From Ramicandelaber brevisporus (Eukaryota > Kickxellomycota > Ramicandelaberales > Ramicandelaberaceae), in assembly GCA_025201865.1 (NCBI GenBank), contig MU602713.1, positions 17,859 to 38,387 on the forward strand: a stretch of 20,529 nt of DNA, in the 5' to 3' direction. Both the position numbers and the translations under genes were made by a program. The stretch's first letter is position 1. Each line of letters starts with the position of its first letter. The notes under the pieces were generated by a model that worked only from the letters and a program-made list of their open reading frames with translations, was not told where the DNA came from and did no database searches. Shown piece by piece: positions 1-8,333 of the stretch.

Positions 1-293
1 TCATCGTGTGCACCGCCACCATCGTCGGTCTTGTGGCTTTCAATAACGCGCATGACACACTTGAAGCGGTCGTCGCATTCAGTCTTGCATTCTGGCGACT
101 TTGTTCCGCATTGAGCCAGGATTGCGTCGTGCACCGGATGGAACACCTCCCAGTTGAAGCACTTGTTTCCCTTGTCTCCGTCGCCTCCCTTGTCTCGCTT
201 GAGCACCAAGGCGGCCGGATACGAGCCTGCAAACAGCGCGGTCACGCTCTGCAGAGCGAGAATGGCCGCAACGATGGCTGTGACAATGTGCAT
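1..293 (-). CDS. Secreted cysteine-rich protein A, C-terminus cut by window edge
   Basis: The gene starts at ATG 293-291 on the minus strand and is still open at base 1, giving 97 visible residues. Residues 1-22 look like a signal peptide: a hydrophobic core (IVTAIVAAILAL) followed by a small-residue cleavage region. A Lys-Arg pair at 32-33 could be a Kex2/furin-type processing site. The mature part has Cys45, 62, 69, 73 and 79. Cys45, 62, 73 and 79, the CGT at 62-64, Phe77 and Val83-Ile84 recur at identical spacing in the next gene (623-1213), so the two are paralogues in tandem. There is no other minus-strand ATG for about 250 bases upstream, which supports the start. I recognise no named family. 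An extracellular or cell-surface disulphide-stabilised role is inference from the signal peptide and cysteines. The tail of the protein is outside the window. Confidence 0.75.
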   Translation of the reverse strand, partial: MHIVTAIVAAILALQSVTALFAGSYPAALVLKRDKGGDGDKGNKCFNWEVFHPVHDAILAQCGTKSPECKTECDDRFKCVMRVIESHKTDDGGGAHD

Positions 294-622
294 TGCGATA
301 TGTGAGTGTTCAAAGTAGCAGTGATTGTGGTGGTGGTGGTGTTGGAGAGGGCACTGTACTCCAAAATAGAGTTGTGGAGAGGCGATTGTGATTGAGAAGA
401 GCAAGAGCAGAAAGGAGGCAGAGAGATGCAGCTGTGTGTGGGAGTTATAGCAATGTGTGAGAGTTATAGCAATGTGATACTGATGTTGGTTATCGCGCTC
501 ACTGGTGGGAATCTAACTTGACAATGCAATATAAGTATCGTCACATGGCATCACCTATATTGCAGTTGCAGTTCAAATCAACTCGGCAAGTGGCGAACGG
601 CACTGTCGCTCTTCGCTCCAGC
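294..622 (-). promoter_or_regulatory. Intergenic leader/promoter of secreted protein A and 3' flank of protein B
   Basis: This 329-base gap lies between two same-strand genes. No minus-strand ATG occurs from 294 to 543, whereas the plus strand carries about six ATGs there, as expected for a transcribed 5' leader read on the minus strand. It holds a 19-base tandem duplication (442-479) and an 11-base word (521-531) also found in front of the neighbouring paralogue. A GGT/GTG-rich run lies near 326-345. No TATA box, CCAAT box or RNA gene is recognisable. Confidence 0.4.
442..479. repeat. Two-copy 19-base tandem repeat upstream of secreted gene A
   Basis: Units 442-460 and 461-479 match at 17 of 19 positions. 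The first 16 bases (gagttatagcaatgtg) are identical. The repeat sits about 150-186 bases before the start codon of the truncated secreted gene, in its leader or promoter. It may be a duplicated transcription-factor site or a chance slippage product. The sequence alone cannot distinguish these. Confidence 0.7.
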
Positions 623-1213
623 TCAGCTGCGGCGCGCACTCGAGGTGGACTCGCAACACGGCAGCTTGACGTTGTTCATGTCGTATGTGCAAATCGACTT
701 GAGAGCGGCAACATACCGACCGTAGAATGCGCCGTCCAGCATGCTGCCGCTCCGCTCATACTCGGTGGCGAGCACCGAGCGAGCCCACGGCTGCGCCGCT
801 GGAGTGAAGTGCATCACCATTCGGCCCAGCACCTTCGTCCAGCGGTCTGCCTTCTCCTCGCTACTCGCTCTGGTCTGGTACGACGGCGGCGGCCGAGAGA
901 TGATCTTGTCCATGCGGCTGATGACGGTCAGGATGCAGGCAAAGTCGCTGTTGCACGCTGCCATTGTTGCCGGCGCGGCGGTTCCACAGCTGGCGCGGAT
1001 CTCCTGCACCATCGGCAGCATCACGTCCACGTCGAAGCACCAGCTCAGATTGGGGCACGGCGGCATCGGCGGCATCGGTCCCCACGACACATAGTCGTCA
1101 GCCGGCGGCGGCCAGCTGCACCACGGCGGCGGAAGCGCTGTGTTGAACAGCCCTGACACTGCGCCAGGCCACGCAACAAGAGAGAGCACCGACACAGCTG
1201 CGATACACCGCAT
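623..1213 (-). CDS. Secreted cysteine-rich protein B (paralogue of A)
   Basis: This complete 196-residue protein starts at ATG 1213-1211 and stops at TGA 625-623. Residues 1-21 form a classical signal peptide with a hydrophobic core (AAVSVLSLVAW) and a cleavage region ending in AVSG. The segment that follows (about 25-55) is rich in Pro and Trp. Cysteines occur at 32, 53, 59, 76, 87, 93, 175, 186 and 187. The block Cys59-Phe60, Cys76-Gly-Thr, Cys87, Phe91, Cys93, Val97-Ile98 matches protein A residue for residue in spacing. The region after residue 100 is Ser/Arg/Met-rich and ends in a Cys-Cys pair near the C-terminus. No transmembrane segment follows the signal peptide, so secretion is likely. 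The family is not recognised and no enzyme motif is visible. The overlapping plus-strand frame is Arg-rich, starts without ATG and is treated as a shadow. Confidence 0.78.
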   Translation of the reverse strand: MRCIAAVSVLSLVAWPGAVSGLFNTALPPPWCSWPPPADDYVSWGPMPPMPPCPNLSWCFDVDVMLPMVQEIRASCGTAAPATMAACNSDFACILTVISRMDKIISRPPPSYQTRASSEEKADRWTKVLGRMVMHFTPAAQPWARSVLATEYERSGSMLDGAFYGRYVAALKSICTYDMNNVKLPCCESTSSARRS

Positions 1214-1365
1214 CGATACAGTGGATAGTCAGACTCAAAGAGTAAAGAATATTGAAACAATGCAATACAAAGTACAAGCTGTTTAAGATGGAGAGTGCAG
1301 AGTGAGTGCAGAGTGGAGGAGACTGGCTCTGTCCACTGCGGCAACATTCCATTCCGCGTCAGACT

Positions 1366-4300
1366 CTACGCCAGTCGCCAGTGCTCCTTCGATGGCAGGC
1401 ACTTGCGCACTTCGCGCAGCATCACGAACAGCGCATCCTCATCTTTATGAGCATCATTGGCCGAATTGGTCGCACTTAAAGTCAGTAGCAGTAGACGGGC
1501 ACCAATATCATCCTCAGCTTTACGTACTTCAACTTCACCACCTTTATATGGTTCTTGGGCAAATAACTGTGCAATACTCGGAATGGCATCAATAATCTCA
1601 CTTGCTTGCGTTTTTGTCGTGCCTGTAGCATTGAGGATGAGTGGATCAATAATATCAACAATGCATGTTTTGAACAACTCGAGTGCAGTGGTCTTGTCTG
1701 AGAACTCATGCTGCTGAGCGGATTGCAGTATCATGATGGCAATGTTCAATATACGAGTGATCCACTGCAATTTGTCCAGTTGACTGTGTGCCTCGTTTCC
1801 AGTCGGTCCTCCCATTACACTGATGATGGCAGCAGTCAAGTTATGCAGAATCATTTGTGAGTGAGTCTTGTTTGGCAACTGTTGAATATGCAACTCAAGA
1901 GCATCTTGTAGAAGCTTAGTAATGCACTTGCTGAAGACGGCAACCTGCGAAGCTGATGGCTGCTGCTCTTGCTCCAAACTGTATAACAGGCACTTGCTGC
2001 TCCAATACAAAGCCTCAGTTGTTGGTTTATTGGATGGCGAGGGCTGCGTAAACATTCCAATCGCTTTGTCTATATACTTAACTGCACATGTTCTAATCCA
2101 CATATCGAATACTGCCTGAATGCGCCTGTCCGCAATGTCAACTGCCGAGCCAGAAGACGCTGGAGCTGTGAAATAACCAACAGTTGTAGAGAGCAACTTC
2201 TGGCGGACCATATCTGCAACCTGTAGCTGGTGACGAGCCACTGCAGCCTGTTCACTTGTGACGCCTGCACGCACCGTGGTTCTCTCCTGCTGAGTTGAGC
2301 ATACATGGTCCAAGGTCGCCACAAGCGTGCTGAGGAATGTGTTTTGCGCAGCAATAAGCACACTCTTGTGTTTGCGTGGAGTGTTGCTATTTGAAGAGAA
2401 CAGATGCTTTGCACAGCGACCAATGAACTCGGTCAGTCTATCCGGCAAAAGCGATGTCTGCATTGATGGTAGAATGCGCCAGCGAACATTGCTGTGGCGC
2501 GCCGATGTCGCCAGTCCGCCAATCTCAAGGATTTGACCGAGGACGTCCGAGCTGAGTGCTAGCTGAACAAGACCCTTATCACAGCCACTGGTTGAGATCG
2601 AGGAGACTGCGTCGAGTACAGCTGACACTGTGAATGTCAGAAGGGACGACGAGGCTGGAGCGTGATGCGCAGCAAAACGTAAGCAAACTTCAGGCGAGGT
2701 GGAAGGATGTGTGACAATGGGCGCCCAATGGACAGCAGGAAGTGAACAGTTGACCTTGGTGAGAGCAGTGAACAGCATTGAAGAGACTCTGCTGTGTTCG
2801 GGTTTACTATTATTGATATTTGTGACGAGTCCTTCAAACACAGCACGTGAATACGAAGTATTCAGAGGCAGACGATTGAGGTTGTCAGGTTCAATGACGT
2901 TACTGGCAATGTCAAATCCTGATGTCTCATCTGTAGATGTGGTAGTGTCATGCTCTGAATTTGTGGATGATGTGTTAGCCTCAGCAGCTGTATTACGACG
3001 AATGCCAGTATGAGCAATATTATCTAGCGTGAAAGTGAGCGGTGATAATCTGGATGCCTGCCAGATTGAGAATGCGGCCATAGAAGAGCGCACAAACTTA
3101 ATATCCATCGAGTGATCGGATGTGGTCACAATAGAGCCAAGTCGATTTACTAGCAATTCAAACGTCTCAGCAACCCTCGCTGCCGTGTTGGATTCAGATA
3201 CATTACCAACAATGTCCAATATACGAGAGGAAGACCACATACAGTCAATGGACATCCAATAGCAACTGCGTGCCGTTAAGAAGGATGGTCTCATTCCAAG
3301 CAATATTATTATTGGCCAAATGTGCTGCTGTCTGGCAACCGTTGTCATTTGTGTTGCTGAATCCAGTGCATCAGAGTGGAATTCTAAAACATTCAAGACC
3401 AGTTCAACAATATCTTTATAGTTGAAGTCGCTGTCGGTGGCGTTGGCGGTGGCGGCGGCGTTATGCTGTTGCTGAAGTAAATGTTGATGGAGTAAACCCA
3501 GTAATTGAACAATGCCGCAAGCTTCAGCTAAATAAACATGAGATCTGACTAGACGGAATTTGGCATCACTGGCCACTACATCTGACGCCTGGCGAAGCTG
3601 CTGGAGACGAGCTAGAATACGAGTGGCATGAGCTGGTGCCAAAGCAAGCGACCACACTGCTGCTACAAATTCACCGAGTCTAGTAGAGTCGGATGATGCA
3701 ATCACGGCTGCTGGCTGATCAACTAATCTGCAGTCGCTGAAACTATGCAAGCTAGCTCCAATAACAGCGCCAGCCGCAGCTAAAGGAGTGCATGATGTTG
3801 ATGTGTTTACAGTTCTAATTAGTAGCTTAGTCATTGAATCAGCCACGGTTGAATAGCTAGTAGATCTGCTGTTTCCACTTCTAGTCTGAGATAATGCACA
3901 TCTACGAACAATACCGCATGATATCAGACTGGAATAGGCAAAGAATAATGTGTGATCGGACCCAGATTGTTGTAACTGTTGATGATACTGAACACATTCA
4001 CTAATCAATTTACTAATCGATAACAATCTCTCGCCATCAGTTGGAATCAGACAGCTTAATCGAGCCAACGAGCCAATCAATGCTGATCCAATTTCGTCTC
4101 CAAGCTGTTTAACTACAATTTGACTATCCAGCGGCTGTGGGAATGATGAGTAAATAGCTTCAAACGCATGCTCAACAATTGGAGCTAAAATTGCAGGAGC
4201 TACTCGGTGGATGGCAGTGCATAAACCACATAGTGCATACAGTGAGTTGGCGGCCGATGTAGGAGTGGCACGGCTGGACAGTACGATTTGAAGTCGACCA

Positions 4301-7300
4301 ATGAGAGTCTGAGAAATCTGAGAGAGCGCCTCACGGAATACAAGAGATGTATGCACAGTGCGTTCACCCAAATAACGCTTGTAAATTACATCAGCAGAAG
4401 ATTGTTTCTCGGCGGTAGACTGTGAATAGATGGACTCCAGCATTGCAACGAACTTGAGCATCCAGGTGGTCCACAGGCGAGGTGCATCAGATTGAACGGT
4501 CCAGTGAAGAGTGCAGTCGACTTCATTCAATTGCTTCTCAAGTAGAGTTGAGTAGATGCGCTCAGCTTGCTGCACAATGTCATCAGCTGGCAATGACAAT
4601 TGTTCAGAAATGTGAGGGTAAGAGAGAGATGCAAGCGCGAGACCACTGCGCTGGGATGGTGGAGTGTTTGATGGATCAACGATGGATGATTTGATGTACT
4701 CGGCTGCTGCTTTGCCTGGAACAGTGGTGGTTGCACTTGATGAGCGAGCTGTGGAGAATGAATGAGATTCACTGTGTGTATCATTCCGGCCATCATCCTC
4801 ATTCTCTTCATCATCGTCACCATCTTCATCGTTGTTGTTACTGCTATTCATGAATGATGATCCACCAAGACTAGCGAATGCTGCAGATGCACCAGTAGAC
4901 ACCAATGCTCTGGACGAGCCTTTTAATGAACTGTTGCGCATATGACGAGCTTCATGTTCAACTAATACAGCGATAAGCTTCTCAGCACCAAGTGAATCAA
5001 GGTTAACTTCAGATAGCGAAGTGAGCTGGGAAATGAGATCCGCAGCAGTGTCGGGTAGCATTGGGAACAGCCAGTGCGATGGGAACTGAGACATTGCATT
5101 CAATGACGCTGAATAAATGGCAGATTTCCAACTGGGATTGGACAATGAAGTGAGACGGACATCGCGACGATCGCCCAGTTGACCAAATAATGCAGACTGA
5201 GAGCCTGGAACAAAAGGAGCAAAAGGCAGTATAATTTGTTCAATAACGATTTGTTGGAACTGACGAACGCTGTCAACTGCTTCAGATGCATCGGTGCTTG
5301 CACGCTGCCCAACATATCCACAGAAATCAAGCAGAGACGTAATGATGGACGGGTGAATGGCTACTTTGTGAAGAGCCTTGTTAATATATGAATCCAAAAC
5401 TGCAGTCCATAGAGTGAGTGGTTCAATCACACCAGATGAGACACTGTAGTTTATTCCATCCAGGGCAATGCCCAAAACAACAGGATGGATTCGACCCGGA
5501 CTCATTGATTCGGTTTGAATTAATGATACCAACAGTGGGAAGTATTCATCATGGGATTCCATTGGTCTTTCAGCACAAACTGTTCGTATAATATTCACAA
5601 ACGTTACATCGCAATCAGTGTTGGCATCGTTAGTCTCATTTGAATAGTTTTCACGCTGCTGGCGTTTACTCTTTGTCCATTCTACCAGCACTGCTCTCAT
5701 TGATGGCCAGACTCGGCTGTTTCCACGCACAATTGTATCCAGCATGCGGATGCCAATAGAAGCCAGCGCTGGACGAGATCGAAAATCATTGGCCAGAGCA
5801 GTCGCAATGGCAAGAACCTGGCTGGTAACAACAGTGTTTACAGGTGAGCACATGGCTGGGAGGATGTCAGCAAGAACCCGCTGAGTAAACTCACCTGCAT
5901 CGCTGGATGTGTTTGTGCTTATAAGCCACAGGAGATATTTGCATAGAGGAACTGTGCTGGCTGTATTGATGCTGCTGATTCTCTCACCAACTAGTGTCAA
6001 GATGTGAATAGCCGTACGAGGAGCACTTTGCAGCAACAGAGGAAGCACCAAGTCGGAACTATTCGAAGTGATTACATCTCGATAGTGCTTCAGGTCAGAT
6101 CGATCAAAGTTCATTGCAATAGCCTTGATACAACTCTTTGCAGCCTGATGAAGAGCACCAACAATGTCAAGTTGCGCAATGTGTGAAGACAGCTCAGAAA
6201 TTAACTCAGCTGATTGCTCACATTGAACACCAGGCACTCGGCTTGCACCAGCAATTCGGCGAATCAGCTGGACAGCACCACTCGTAATATCAGACTGTGT
6301 GTAAGTTGCTGCAATAGTAAACAGCGGTAATATCAACAGACGCGGCACACAGCTCAACTGAGCACACTTTGGATTGCGGTCAAGAGACTCACTGGCAATA
6401 GCAAGCAATGTGCGCACAGTGTCAGATGACAAGTTGGCTCCACCATGTTGAAGGATGGTCGCTATAGCAATTGGTTCGAGCATTCCAAACGACGTTACTT
6501 TATGACTGCTAGCATCACCAACTGTGCAAAGCTTGGATGACAATTGACGATACAGGCGGCTGAGCTGCTCAATAGGACGTCCAACATGCACATTGTGAAC
6601 AATCTGAGAGAGCATCGATGACTGAATATGGTGAACGCTGTCTTTAACGGGTGCTGAGGATACAGTGGCAGCAGCAAGAGAGATGAATGAAGTTGCGCAC
6701 TGCACAAGCACAATTTCGCGAGCTGCCAATGGGTCATCAGACAATGATGCTGTCGATGTATAATCAAGAGGCAGTCGAACAATGACGGAAGCCAGGTACT
6801 CAGCTACTGCAGACAGTGCCACTTGAGGGTAAATTGTCGCAGCATTCAATAATACTGCAATGACAGATGTAGTGCTAACAAAGCCAGCGGAGCTCTGTTT
6901 TGGTAGGAACGGACGCTCCAGGACGACATAGTCCAGAAATGCGCGTAGCACTACGAGTAGACTACGGAACCTTGTCTCACCACTACCACCACCACCAGCA
7001 GCAACTGAGCAAATGTCACGAACAGTGGAGCTGATTTCGGCCAAAATGACGGGGAGGAGCTCTGGTCGAGAAGCTACAACACTGCGTAAAGGATGCTGAT
7101 GAGGGCCGGGACGCGTACTGTATGGAGACGATGATGTTGGTGCAGCATCAGGAGCGACAAAGCTACCAACACTCAATCTGTATGCTACCAATGCAATGTG
7201 GACTATTAGAGCATGGTCGGCTCGAATCGCTCTATTGCCAAGCAGTGCCAGCAGGTGAGAAAGGATAACCGAAGGATGTATGCGATGAGATATCCCTTCA

Positions 7301-7367
7301 ATGGCATCCAGTGCTGCTGCAGCTGAAACGCGGTCTAGCCCAGCACCATCACCACCGCTCTTGCCGT

Positions 7368-7400
<33 letters not shown>

Positions 7401-7614
7401 CAACCTCGGCAACGGCGGCGGCAGCAGCGGCTGGTGGATTCAGAAGTGCCCAAAGCGGCGCGAGTTCACCAGACGACGAAACTGTCTCAGCATAGGTCGA
7501 AATCGCAGCAACGCGCACCGACGGATGCGGCGACTTTAAGGCACGAAGCAGCTCCTGCTCGCCAGCCGTCATCGGCGTTGCTTTCTGGCCGTGTCTTGGG
7601 CCGAACTGGTACAT
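1366..7614 (-). CDS. FOCAD: Giant HEAT-type helical-repeat protein, focadhesin/RST1-like
   Basis: The 2082-residue protein starts at ATG 7614-7612. The open frame extends nine codons further, but only to a TTG, with an in-frame TAA just beyond. The protein is almost entirely amphipathic helices rich in Leu, Ala and Ser, typical of HEAT/ARM solenoids. The N-terminal helix (LLRALKSPHPSVRVAAIS) and the segment near residues 174-195 (HPLRSVVASRPELLPVIL) resemble, from memory, the start of plant RST1 and animal focadhesin; its length is close to theirs (about 1800). Those proteins bridge the SKI complex to the cytoplasmic exosome in mRNA decay; focadhesin was also placed at focal adhesions. Insertions include Ser10 at residues 73-82 and an Asn/Asp/Glu-rich run near 924-940. 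There is no transmembrane segment or catalytic motif. Another large HEAT scaffold remains possible. The open frame is certain and the family call is moderate. Confidence 0.62.
4795..4845 (-). other. Acidic Asn/Asp/Glu low-complexity insert in the HEAT protein
   Basis: This stretch encodes an Asn-rich then Asp/Glu-rich run (NNNDEDGDDDEENEDDGRND) around residues 924-940. It is flanked by Ser/Thr-rich sequence (SESHSFSTARSSSATTT). It interrupts the helical-repeat pattern and is probably a disordered loop between two solenoid halves. Confidence 0.7.
7369..7398. repeat. (GCT)10 microsatellite, read as Ser10
   Basis: Ten uninterrupted GCT units on the plus strand, read as AGC on the minus strand, encode Ser10 (residues 73-82) of the HEAT protein. 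The perfect repeat suggests recent slippage. It sits in an Ala/Ser/Gly-rich linker between the first helices. Confidence 0.9.
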
Positions 7615-8333
7615 GTGCACGATTTGTCGCTTTTTGGGCAAAGTTTAAAACGTTATCCAATCAGAGGCGAGGAGGGGAGAGTGAATGGAATCGAAACTGA
7701 CCACACAGGCGTTATTTTTTTCTGAACAAATTTCGGTCCTATTTGCTTCGCTTCGCTTCTCTCTGTCGCTTTGTCTTTCTCTGCATCCCACTCGTGCGCA
7801 CACACACACTCAGCTTCTCTTTTTCTTTTTCTTTTTCTTTTCTTTTTTATTTCTTTTCTTTATTCCTTGCCGTGATAGCCCAACGAGCAATTTTGTGTTT
7901 ACGCAATATCACACTTCGGCTTGCTACTGTCCACTAAGCCGGGTCTACCGCCAAATCGTCGAGAAGGTCACACTTGCTCACCCATCACATTTCCCTTTTG
8001 GCGTCCATCGTTGGCAAAGTTCATTGTTGCGGTAGTTGAGAGGGATTTCTATTTTTGTTCAGCAAGCAAGCAAACTGCCCGCGTGTGTGTACATCACAGT
8101 ATACAGCATCCGCTCACCCACCCACTCTTCGTCTAACTCTCGACGCTTTCCATCTTCGAGCCTTTTGCTTCTCACTCATCTCTGTTTGCATTTTGAGCTG
8201 AAGAGGAAGAGCAGTAGCAACAGCAAGAAGAAGAGGAAAGAAGAAGAAAGAAGAAGCTCTGCTGACTCACAACAGTGGCTCGACTTTGCACACTACTAGC
8301 TAACACTGGTATACAAAACAGCACACTTCCGTA
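7615..8333. promoter_or_regulatory. Divergent promoter region between HEAT protein and phosphatase genes
   Basis: This 719-base gap separates two divergently transcribed genes. A CCAAT element lies at 7657-7668, 43 bases before the HEAT-protein ATG. From 7687 to the phosphatase ATG at 8334 I find no ATG on the plus strand but about ten on the minus strand, which fits a long transcribed plus-strand leader. The region is strand-asymmetric: pyrimidine-rich at 7735-7870 (TTTTTC repeats) and purine-rich (GAAGAA runs) at 8199-8257. No RNA gene or small conserved ORF is recognisable. The minus-strand leader also lacks upstream ATGs for about 170 bases. Confidence 0.55.
7657..7668. promoter_or_regulatory. 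CCAAT box (NF-Y/CBF type) in the divergent promoter
   Basis: CCAATCAGAGGC matches the NF-Y/CBF consensus core CCAATCA. Exactly the same 12 bases occur at 15521-15532 in front of LARP1. NF-Y sites act in either orientation, so this one could serve the HEAT gene, the phosphatase gene or both. Confidence 0.5.

Noticed and set aside
518-1156. 212-codon plus-strand open frame opposite secreted protein B
   Set aside because: It opens with TTG, is Arg/His-rich without domains, and mirrors a minus-strand gene that has an ATG, a signal peptide and a paralogue with matching cysteines.
5484-5496. GGATTCGACCC, resembling a tRNA T-loop
   Set aside because: It lies inside the HEAT coding frame and I found no matching acceptor, D-arm or anticodon-arm pairing around it.
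7615-7641. Nine extra N-terminal codons for the HEAT protein
   Set aside because: The extension begins with TTG and is preceded by an in-frame TAA. The first ATG is at 7614-7612. A non-ATG start in a eukaryote needs more evidence.
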